Below are positions 1 to 9,695 of a stretch of DNA of 64,000 nt, piece by piece. The notes under the pieces were generated by a model. That model was given only the letters and a program-made list of their open reading frames with translations. It searched no databases and was not told the origin of the DNA. The translations under genes and the position numbers were made by a program. The DNA lies in the NCBI GenBank assembly GCA_963970005.1, contig CAXAMN010006635.1:14284-78283 (forward strand), given 5' to 3'. Origin of the DNA: Durusdinium trenchii. Its lineage: Eukaryota > Sar > Dinophyceae > Suessiales > Symbiodiniaceae. Each line of letters starts with the position of its first letter. Within the stretch, counting starts at the first letter, position 1.

Positions 1-15
1 CCCCCCCTCTAAATT

Positions 16-371
16 CAATTCTCTCCTGGAGAACGTCTTCGTGAGCTTCTCATGATTTCAGGATAGTTGAAACCCTCTTGAACATTCAGAAAGAGTGCAT
101 AATCACGAAAGGTGTTCCCCGAGGGGATACATACCTAGAGTTTGTTTTGTGAAGCACGTCAATTCTCTCCTGGGGAACGTCTTCGTGAGCCTCTTATGGT
201 TTCAGGATAGTTCAAATCCTATGATGCTCCGATTCAATGCTCACCGATGATCTGAGCCATGGGGCAAGTGTGTTTTCCTCAGAATCTTTTTGAACATTTC
301 GAGAGCATATGTTTGAACATTTAGAGTGCATATGAACATATATTTACGACAGGTCGCCTCCGAGGGGATAA
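16..371. repeat. Degenerate direct repeats, about 144-bp period
   Basis: A block starting CAATTCTCTCCTGGAGAACG at 16 recurs at 160 with few changes (about 144 bp apart). It includes the CTTCGTGAGC and TTTCAGGATAGTT segments. A third, partial copy is visible through the CCTCCGAGGGGATA segment near 355, which matches TTCCCCGAGGGGATA near 115. No coding signal accompanies the repeat. Confidence 0.7.
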
Positions 372-835
372 ATCACCATGTCGAACATTGCATTTTTGTT
401 CTTGCCTCTCGCGTTCTCTTCTCTTCCCGCTGTCCTACCTTTCGTGTCTCCCTCCTCTCAAGTTTTCTTATGTTTTCTGTCCCCTCTCACTGCCTTTTGT
501 CAGATTTGAAGAATCCAATCAATTCAATTCAAGCGACCCATCGCCATATGCCCAGCACCACTAAAATGGCACTGGGACAGTCCCTCGCACCGTCTACCTC
601 GTCCCACACCAACACACAACACTCGTCCCTCGTCCCTCGTAGGTCTCCTGCGAGGTCGAAGAACATGCACCCGGCGAACAAGAGCCGCCCGGGGGTTCCG
701 AAGGCCATGTAGCCTGGCTAAGGCTGCGATGGCAGCAGGTTGTGAACAGATTGGGTTCATGGTTGTTTCGGTGAGCAATTGCCGCCCCACAGTCCCACAC
801 TGTGAGCAAACGAAAGATGTTTGTTGTCCACCCTA
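372..835. other. No gene recognised
   Basis: Only short overlapping open frames with no recognisable protein content are present. I see no RNA gene or strong repeat here. Confidence 0.4.
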
Positions 836-938
836 AGGGTCCAGGACCATCCTGAGGATGTCCTTTGACCCCCCAAGACCATTTCTCTGGAAGTACGTAC
901 TCACCTCCAAGACCATCCTCAGGAGGTACCTGGACCCT
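836..938. mobile_element. MITE-like hairpin element, about 103 bp
   Basis: The left arm at 836-860 (AGGGTCCAGGACCATCCTGA...) is the near-perfect reverse complement of the right arm at 914-938 (...TACCTGGACCCT). The first 20 bases and the inner block TGGAAGTAnGTACTCACCTCC are shared with the sequence at 4102-4153, so this is one of a family. It has no coding capacity. A non-autonomous inverted-repeat element is the simplest reading. Confidence 0.7.
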
Positions 939-1052
939 ATGGGCCACCGACAGAACGATGGTAAGTACCAATTGCCCCCCCAGGTTCGGTTCTACCTTTA
1001 CAAACCTTGGGCGGAGGGACGCTATTTGGACCATGCATGTATGAAATATGAA

Positions 1053-1149
1053 TATACCTGGACCCTCCTGTCGGGGTGTCCTGGCTGGACTACCCCACAC
1101 TACCTATAGGCTTCCAGACAGGGCACCCCGACTGGAGGGTCCTGGTATA
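1053..1149. mobile_element. MITE-like hairpin element, about 97 bp
   Basis: The arms at 1053-1078 (TATACCTGGACCCTCCTGTC...) and 1124-1149 (...GGAGGGTCCTGGTATA) are inverted repeats of about 26 bp. The loop contains GTCCTGGCTGGACTACCC, which recurs in a second hairpin at 52194-52277. The outer end TACCTGGACCCT matches the element at 836-938. This is a short non-autonomous element. Confidence 0.75.
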
Positions 1150-2543
1150 TATTTATCCATAGTAATGCATTAAAGTCACCCCATGTAGGCAGGCAAATGG
1201 TTCCACACTCACCCCATGAATCGAAGAGGTGGATGATGTTCCAACGAAGCTAGAAACTGTTGAAACGTCTTAGTCAGTGGGTTCAATCATCCCAAGTAAA
1301 GGTTGAAATATCTTGTACTGACCCCGGCTTATAACGACTGACCCCGGCTTATAACGCAAACCATCAAAGACCACAACTGGAAGCACAAGAATGGGCACGA
1401 GAGAAATGATGAACACATGTCTGAAACAACCATCAAGTGATGTCTGTTTGCTCCACATGCACCCCAATCAGGTCCCTTGTCACCACGCCACACCCTGGCA
1501 CTTGTTGACAACGACCTCTCGTTGATCATAGTCATCAAAAGATCATCGAAGCAAAAGCCGACCAAACCCACCACTCTCCAAGGGGAAGGCCTTTGGCCTT
1601 TGACTGGCCCTTAAACTTCTGGGGTCCTCAATGCTCTATAAGCTCTGGCGAGTTCATGGAAGTGGATGGCATAACTTCCGGAACAATATCGAAACGCACA
1701 TCTTCCTTCACGCAAAGTGTATCTCAGCGTGTTTCACACCACTTTCATGACACATGGCTTTGGAGAGTATGTTGAGCACCAAAGACAATCCCCAAAACAC
1801 CTAATGAGTCATAGATAGACATGCAGCAGTCATGTGGATCCACCAGCCTCCGGACATGACTGACATGACCTGAACAAAAAAACAGGTATGACGCCGTACG
1901 AACAAGAGACTCCAACGTATGAACAGGTCGCCTCCAGGTAATATACACATCTTTTAGCTTGGAAGTAGCTGTTTTTTGTTCAGGCCATGTCCCATGTTCA
2001 TCCATTTTCCAGCATGAACAGGGTCGGGCCTGGTCATCCGGTCTCCCATTGCTGAACCAAGGAGCCGATCCAGCCCCAGTCTCGCTGCGAGCGTGGCACA
2101 TTCAGCTCGTCGGCCTTCTGGTCGACCATCTGCAGAAGGAAACCCATGATCCTCAGCTGGATGTACCCCTGGCCTCAAGTATAACACCAACTGGTCTTCA
2201 TACATGTGTGTCTATACTGCAAATGGGACCATGATCAAACAACATCATAAACAATCTCCAGGAAACTGGGATGAGAACATGACTTTGACGGGCTTCCAAG
2301 TGACCTGTGTTCTTCTGTTGGGTATACTGTATGCTAGCAAGAGGTTGGGGAACTCGCTGTAGTTCCTTGGCTCCCTGTTTAATGAGGAATATCATCGAAA
2401 ATGGATACCCATTCCTTAGATTCCTTAGCTTCGCACCAGCTCGTATGTGTCACTCACCCGGATGGGCCAAATGGTCAGGTCTCAGAATTGGGTCATGCGA
2501 ACTCTTGCAGTTTACATGGCTACGAGGGGCGCTCCTGGCATGA
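1150..2543. other. No gene recognised
   Basis: Only short frames are present, with no recognisable domain. One local direct duplication is visible: CTGACCCCGGCTTATAACG occurs twice in tandem at about 1318-1355. Confidence 0.4.
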
Positions 2544-2957
2544 CTACGAATGGAGCCAAACGCTCCATGTGGAGCCTGGAAAGCTGAGCTGAAGCACCCA
2601 TACCGGGCCGCCGGTCCGCCGGGCCCGGGGTCCTGGCAACCAAGAGAGATGAACCTTCCTTCGGTGCGAAGAGTTCAACACGTTGCTCTTAATCCCCGAT
2701 AGAACCCATGAATACCCTCGAAGGCAGGTGATTGGACACTCTTTGGCATAGCTGCCAGGAGGTTTCAGTCCTTCTGAAGTCTCTTCTTCCTCTGTGGATC
2801 CTTCCAAATCCGAACCCCCGAAGCCCGGACCCGCGCTACAGAACCCCATCTTGCCAAGAAGCCAAAGTGTGAAGCCCATCAGCACGCCAACCGCCAAGAG
2901 CACGGGCACGAAAAGCCACCCGGACAAGCGGAAGGCGTAGGGCAGGACCACGAAACC
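2544..2957 (-). CDS. Possible exon of an AAAP-type amino-acid transporter (partial)
   Basis: The minus-strand frame begins with a Gly-Gly-Phe-Val-Val-Leu-Pro-Tyr-Ala-Phe-Arg stretch, followed by a strongly hydrophobic segment ending WLLGKM (about 2862-2957). AAAP/SLC38 amino-acid permeases have a comparable 'G-G-x-x-A-L-P-Y-A-F-x...G' first membrane segment, and one membrane helix fits here. The next residues are acidic (STEEEETSEG), and the rest of the frame down to 2544 looks unlike a transporter, so the exon probably ends near 2830. No other transporter exons were found nearby, so this may be a gene fragment or one exon of a long gene. The start residue is not an ATG; the frame is open upstream into a likely intron edge. 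Confidence 0.35.
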   Translation of the reverse strand, partial: GFVVLPYAFRLSGWLFVPVLLAVGVLMGFTLWLLGKMGFCSAGPGFGGSDLEGSTEEEETSEGLKPPGSYAKECPITCLRGYSWVLSGIKSNVLNSSHRRKVHLSWLPGPRARRTGGPVWVLQLSFPGSTWSVWLHS

Positions 2958-5900
2958 ACCTGGCCGGCGTCGGCGAAACCTGCGCTTCTTTGCCGTGCAA
3001 CGATCGCTGGTTCAAGTGTTATTGAGTGGTGTGCCCCCCCATATGCCTCCCCCAAGAAAAATCACAGTGTTGCAGGTGATCCACATTTTGGATAGGTCAT
3101 AAACAAGCATTCCGGTCGACTGATCCGGTTGGCCATTCCAAAGATCTTACTCCCTTGAGAATGGCTTCCAAACACTCAAGTCCTATGAGTTCCAAGGGCC
3201 CAAAGGGCTGTGAAGTGTCGATTTCTCGAGGAGCATATGGGTCAAGGGAGTGCCAGTCGGATGACTTTCAGAGCTAGACATAGCTAGACCTAAATACCAA
3301 CCACTCCATGTTGCGTAGAAGAGTCAATGGATACAAATAACACTAAAAGTAGCATAAAGTATATTAATTAGTCACTGGTTGCAAAAGCTAAGTTCTATAC
3401 CTAGACGCTCCAGTTTGTACAGATGACCTACCAAAAAAAGGAGCACAGAATCACTCTTTGTCTACGAACCGGTGGGAGGTGTCTCATGGGGCCGTGTCTG
3501 TCGACACATACGCGGCACTCTCCCATGCAGGTATGTCGGCACTTCGGACTCCCAGATGATACCAATGGGACTCCCATATGTTCAGAGGTGTTTTGAATCC
3601 AAAAGGGTGGAGGGTATTGGTTCATCAAGAGTCTATACATGTTTTTTTATTCCGACTGCTGCTCTTGTCTTTGACTGAACAGAATCTAAAGGCGATTGGT
3701 TTCAATTCTCTCAGTTGAAGCCAATTCAGGTCAAAATCACAGCTGACCTGAGTCTGCCTGTTGGGGAATGTCGGTGATCTATTTAAATGTTGCTCCTCTT
3801 ACACACAAAAGACACCAACATGGACCCTCCTCCCAGCTCCTTACAACATACCTCTTGTTTTCATGTTCTTGCTCTGCCAGCACCTGGAATGGACATCTGC
3901 TTTCTTATGAGTTTCCCTATGAATAAGACAGATCTTGTGTAGTTGATACCGACAGATGTCACTCATATTCTACGAAGTCCCTCAGAACATGTTTTCATAG
4001 GGTCGTGTCCCATTTAGAGGGTCCAGGTACTCCACCTCACCCAACAATCTTTCTCAGAAAATGTCGCACGTTCAGCTTGTCCCCTAGCTCCGCATCGCCA
4101 GCCCTAAGGGTCCAGGACCATCGACCTTTCTTTGGAAGTAGGTACTCACCTCCCTTTAAACATCCAAGAAGGTACTACCCTGACCCATGGGATGGTGACC
4201 ACGCCTCCCACGAAGACATTGAGCATGGTGACCACGGTGCCCCACATTGAGACGCCCCGTACTGAGGAGGAAGCCTGCCCGAAGAAACGAGCAAGACAGC
4301 ACTTCTCAATGGGATCGGAATATTTACACATGACATTGTCATACATGAAGTGTTTGGGCAAGAACACTGTATATAGCGCCATCTGCTGAAAAAAAAATAA
4401 AAAACATCCAGTCACTCCCGTTGCACGCGTACCACTGCGTAAAAAAAAGTCTTCCGCAAGTACTGGATGGTAAAACACATTAAAAACACCTCTAGAGGAT
4501 CCATCCTAATCTGCTTCGCCCGGTTCGACGGACGCACGTCCGGTGTGTCAATCACACACCTCGCGCGAGCGTCATCAAACACTCTCGTTCGCCAAGCATC
4601 ACGTGTCGGGTGAACCAACCGGTCTCCCTGCCCCCGCCCCTGCCCGACCTCATTCTTCAGCTCGACCGCTAAAGGCTCCGACATGGCTGTGGTGGACGGG
4701 TCGGGCTGTCTAGGACGGATTGTAGAACTCTCGCGCCGAGTTCGTCACTGGACCGGGTCAATCCGTCCAGGGTGAAGCCAGCGGCCAGTGGCGGCAGTAA
4801 ATGGATGTGCATGGGCATCAGAACATGGGGCGGGGATGGGTAGTTAGGGTCCGTGGCGGTCGTTCATGGGGTGCCATCAGGTCATGGGTGAACGTCGGAC
4901 CGACCAACATCGCGGCAAGGGCCAAGACATGATGGCATCGCCGGAATTGGAGTGCATGTTGGGAAGCATGTTCATCCTGAACTCCAAAAGACCCTGGGTA
5001 TGTTGCTTCAACAACTCCAAGTCTTTTACATACATGTATGATGTAGGAAAAACGATAGCCAGCGGCTATCATCCGGTTACGCCAGTGCTGATTTGACACA
5101 CAAGTTCATGAAAAGATCCTCCAGAAACAAAAACAAGACCTGGAAATCACTGATGATTTAACTACGGTTTCGAGGTTGTGCCCGTTTCTCTCTTTCTGTC
5201 AAACTTCTACAATTCGGGTCCATGCTTCTCCAAACCGTTTTACCTCATCCGCGGCTTCTCGGCGCCTCAGTTGCTGCATCTGTGAACTTCGCCACGGCAT
5301 TCGTGGTCTGCAGTGGTCGGCCGAGGTCGGGGGGTACACTGCTCCATGCAACAACGTTTTTCTGCTTCAAACTCAAGAGCAGGGCAGGTTGTAGTCTATG
5401 GTGTCTTTACCGAGATCGGACGGCCTACACACAATATTATCATGACTTGGAGCCATCACCCAAACTAGGCTCGAAACCTATGCCTGTACTCCTGTCGTGT
5501 CTCGGAGACTGGGGACAGGTACTTGTGTTGAAAGGGTCCTGTTCCACGAACGACGCGGGGAGATGGAGATCCTCCCGGTCCCCGAGGAGAGCAGCTGAGC
5601 TTGACGTGAGGTCTCCAAGTGATTTCTCCACGAGCAGCTGAAGGTGAACAACAACTACGTGTTCGAACAACTATACATGTACCCCGTATAAATCTACCAG
5701 CATCTTCAAAGGGGTCAAGGTCCAGGTACTATATACATATACTGCATGTATATACTCGCCAACTATATATTATATAGAAAACAATTTATATAAAGAGGAA
5801 ATGGTGTAGTGTACACTCCCGGATGATTTTCTTGACCATCTGTCCATGCGTCCGAGCAAAGTAAACGTTGCGACCTCTGATGAATGGGGGAGGGCAATGG

Positions 5901-8900
5901 ACTGCAGATTAAATCATGGGACTGACTTTTGAAGAAATCTCATGCCATTGAAAAGGCCATGTACAAACTCCTGCGCCACAGAACCCACTGTGAGTCCATC
6001 TCATCTCAAGGTTTGCGCCTTCTCTGCCACTTCATGCAACTGCTCACTAGCAGACTTCAGCGCGCTCATGGGGCTGGCCGATCAATGGGCACGATGGCTC
6101 GTGCGGTTTCGGTAGGGGCAATCAGTGTATGGTGCCTGCAATCTCAAGAGAACTGGTAGAATTGCTCCCAGGGATGGACCGATAGTCTGGTAAAGCATAA
6201 ATAATCTGATAAAGTACCTAGAACAGCACAGAACCCGGTTGGCCTGTGTTTTGAGGGGAGAAGGCCTTCCTTGAATGGTTGGTACTACAAAACTGGATCC
6301 TTGAGGTTACACCTCATCACTGGGTTCTGGCCAGCAGAGTAAGCAAGCACAGAGTCTATCAAACATATATGGCTTTAGAATGCTTTATATAGTATGCTTT
6401 AGTAATCTCTGACTCAAAAGCTGTTGAACCAACAACCATCCAATAATCCACAGAGCCCAGCCAAGAAAAGGCTGAAAATGGCTCAAGTGAATGTCCACTT
6501 TCGCACGCGATACCCCCCCCACCCCCCCCCCCCCCCCCCGACCCACCCCCGACCCCGCTGTGCGAACAGCGAGGGAAACGCCTCTTCAATGCTTCTGAAA
6601 GCCTCTCAGCTGGGTCCATCTCAAGGAGAACGGGAGCCTGCAAAGAACGTCTGAGAACGTTCGGTGTCTCTCTTTTGGTTGGCTCACTTAATGTAGGGTG
6701 CAAATGTTGGTGCATCGTCGTGGGCACACATGTTGGTACATCGTCGTGGTGTGTGCGGACTACAAGAATTTCCAGAAGTTTCCGCCCAGTCTGTCGATCG
6801 TTTCTGGACATCTGGAACCCGGTCAGTGGTCAGTGCTCTTTCTTGGTATTGGGCGTTGGTTGGTGGTGGCCAGAGCGCCGACGTGACTCCGGACGTATTC
6901 CCAGACCAGAGCGCCGACGTGACTCCGGACCCCCCAGCTGTGTTTCAGGAGCTTTCCACCTGGATTCGACTGGGGTATCCCCAATCACCCAAAAGGTGAA
7001 AACAGATTGTCGACTTTTTTCGGTATAAGAACCAAAGCTTCGGCCGCTCTGTAAAAAACATGCCTTCCCTTCCCTCACCCATGTCCATGCACCGGGGGGA
7101 GATGAGAGCTGGGGTCCCTATGTGAAGCTCCAACTCTGTGGGGTGGAGTCAAAACCACAAACCGTTTGTTTTCTTCAATAGAAACGGGATGAAACGAGTC
7201 TTAGGGAGGGGACGTGAGGGCAGGTCTGTGGTGCAAAACAGCTTTGGTGTTTGCTAAAGGAAAATCACAACGTCACAGAATGATATGGTTGTCACTTCCT
7301 GGAAGATGGACGATCGACCAAAACCCATTGGTTGTGTGTCTCCAAATGAACATACACAAAAATACACATATGATTCCTCAACTTGGGCCACTTTAGCTGT
7401 CTGGGATTCATTCGACTGGTATCACAACGTTTTGGTCCAGAATCCCGAAACTCCTGAGAGCTCTCAGACTCTGAACCTGCCAGTAATGTAGACCCTTGAT
7501 TAGATTAATCAATCACATGAGGAGGTTTTACAATCCAAATGAAAGGTGTGTGTTTTTTTTTAAGTAACTACAACAGAGTCCGCATTGCTCAAAACCGATC
7601 CCGCTAAATTCATGGCCTGTTTCTTTGCTGGCCTGGCTCGGGACTCTGGCAAAGGATGATTGAGGGGTGGAATACTCAGTGAATACACTCTCACCACTTG
7701 TTGTTAGCATCATGTTGATGTGGTCCTTTTGAAGTCAAGTATGTCAGTCACCACCTGTGTGGACAAAAACATATTAACAAGCTGATCTCCCAGACGTTCA
7801 AAGTGACTGAACATGACCACTACTCTGACCTATACAAGACGTACAGGGAACACGTGTCAACATCCCTTGAGAATTCTTCTGGCCGCAGCGGGGCATCTTC
7901 AGCTCCGAAGGCTGCAACATCCCCAGTCTAAGACACAGTCGCAAATGTGGCAAACAAAGAAACAGGCACATGCACAATGTGTTTTGCAGAACAAACACAT
8001 CTGACTTCCCAACTGCTTGACCATGTGCAGGATTTGATTCCCAGGTGAATGCAGGACGTTGAGTTTGAACGATGGGTCCAGTGCAGGATTTCTACATATT
8101 TCATGCACAGAACGGGATGTGTGCAGGTCTTCAGCTTGTTTTGTCCTGGAAAAAAGCAGGATGTTTGGCTAGCTGCTTGCCCCAGCATCCAGAACGGGGC
8201 ACAGGAGTACATCCATGTGTTTTGGTATTGAAGCGAATCATGTGTGGACAAAATGCATCAGTCTCCCATGCACAGAAAACATGCTGCGCACCTCTGTTCC
8301 ACATGCTCCTCAATGCGAATCTCCACCCTCATTGACAACTTGTTGCTGGCAGCCGCCCTTGGTCAAAGGCTTGACCAGTCCATCACCAGTACCGAAAGGA
8401 TACCAAAACGCTCCAGAATCAAAGTATACCTGGTGGAGCGGATAACCACAAAGAACAACACATAAAAATGGACAAACAACATAAACACAATTGGATACAA
8501 TAGGTGCAGCGGGTCCTACGATGGCTCTATTCGCAACTTGTTATTGTTGCGGAGGAGAACAATCTTGATGTTCTTTGCCGCAGCTTTAAGGCGCTGCGCT
8601 GTACTGCTCCGGCGCGCTCGTGAAAGTGAAAGTGCCATGAATAACATGGAGCCCTAAAAGCGACGCCGGAAGTCGCACCAAAAATACTTGTTTGGTACAT
8701 GTTACTCCCTTGACTTCATTGGTACAGGAGCTATTAGCTCCTGAACTGTGCTGGAGATCACGTTGTGGAGCACCACAACCAACTCTCAAAAACTACATGT
8801 TGAACTATGCCATGCTCATTCTTCCGTGGCTTTTGTTGTGTGTGAAGCCGGGGTTGGATTGAAAAAACACATTCATTCAGGCTTTGGCGCACCGTTTCGA

Positions 8901-9030
8901 GCTGTGGCCACAAACGCTTGTTTTAAGTCGCTCAAACCGGTTCCACGCCGTGAAGGGCCGCCGCGTGGTCTGTGATCGTCCTGTGATGTTTTGTTGCGAG
9001 GGGGGAGGGCAATGCGTTGGTTGTTTGGGA
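2958..9030. other. Gene-poor stretch left of the retrotransposon
   Basis: No convincing gene is visible. Contents that can be seen are a C-run with interruptions near 6512-6540, a short direct duplication CAGAGCGCCGACGTGACTCCGGAC at about 6871 and 6905, and members of the short inverted-repeat family near 3968-4029 and 4102-4190. The open frames here are short, overlap on both strands and show no domain. Confidence 0.4.
4102..4190. repeat. Second, degraded copy of the 836-938 hairpin family
   Basis: CCCTAAGGGTCCAGGACCAT at 4102-4121 is identical to 831-850, and TTTGGAAGTAGGTACTCACC at 4131-4150 differs from 886-905 at two positions. The right inverted arm is poorly preserved (CTGACCCA near 4180). 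Confidence 0.6.
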
Positions 9031-9035
9031 GAACA
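9031..9035. repeat. Target-site duplication GAACA (left)
   Basis: GAACA directly abuts the TGAATTT end of the left LTR. The same five bases abut the other LTR at 40489-40493. A 5-bp duplication is usual for Ty1/copia integrases. Confidence 0.95.
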
Positions 9036-9144
9036 TGAATTTACAGGCCAACAGCCTACAAGTACCAACATGTAGAGCGCCCTTTTCTTGAGCCAAACAT
9101 AGAGGTCAATATGGTATGTACAGGTGTACAATCGTGCAAATACA
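9036..9144 (-). repeat. 3' LTR (109 bp)
   Basis: On the minus strand it reads TGTATTTGCACG...TAAATTCA, with the expected TG...CA ends. It is base-for-base identical to 40380-40488. It contains ATGTTTGGCTCAAG (minus strand, core at 9087-9097); the last 11 bases equal the 3' end of the dinoflagellate spliced leader as I recall it. At 109 bp it is much shorter than typical copia LTRs. Confidence 0.95.
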
Positions 9145-9150
9145 CCCCCC
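9145..9150 (-). promoter_or_regulatory. Polypurine tract (plus-strand primer site)
   Basis: The minus strand reads AGCGGGGGG immediately before the 3' LTR TGTATTT. A purine run at this position is where RNase H leaves the primer for plus-strand DNA synthesis in LTR elements. Assignment is by position and composition. Confidence 0.75.
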
Positions 9151-9695
9151 GCTGAACGCACTTGGCAGCTAAGGTAGTGAAGAACACTATACACGACTAT
9201 GTACACGGGACAACGTGCATACCGATCTGACCTCCGGTTCCCCGGTGTTTCCTTTCATGGTTAACACCATACGTGCCTGTGGCTTTCATAGATTCTTTGC
9301 CGACCTGAGGCGCGAGGGAACGACGATTAACTCGATTAGTTATGAAGTAAAAATGCCGAACGGACGAATTGCAGTCGGACGTAGCTCTTTTCACATGCAT
9401 CCGCAGATCGTCAAACTGGAAATGGGCCTTTTACGTAGGCACACGTTTCCACGCGGCATAATTAGTGATGCTTCCGTTTCAGGAAGAGTGCACTTCGGCT
9501 AAATCGAATTTACGCCTTGCAAAGAATGCGGACAGCCTCAAAGAAGATGACGTGAGGCAACTGCTTCCGCAGCGCGTGCAAGGGCTTCCGAGAGCATTTC
9601 GACGCCTAGAAAGACAATGCGCTACCACAAGCACTAGATGAAAAGAACAGCACAACTGTCATGAGGCATCGGCTCCCGCCGTGCATAGGTGGGGT
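9151..9695 (-). other. 3' untranslated region of the retrotransposon
   Basis: About 545 bp lie between the stop of the last element ORF and the polypurine tract. An open frame on the plus strand at 9215-9502 (95 aa, GTG start) has no recognisable content and is probably chance. Confidence 0.5.

Noticed and set aside
9215-9502. 95-aa plus-strand ORF inside the retrotransposon 3' region
   Set aside because: It begins at GTG, lies antisense in the 3' untranslated region and has no recognised family.
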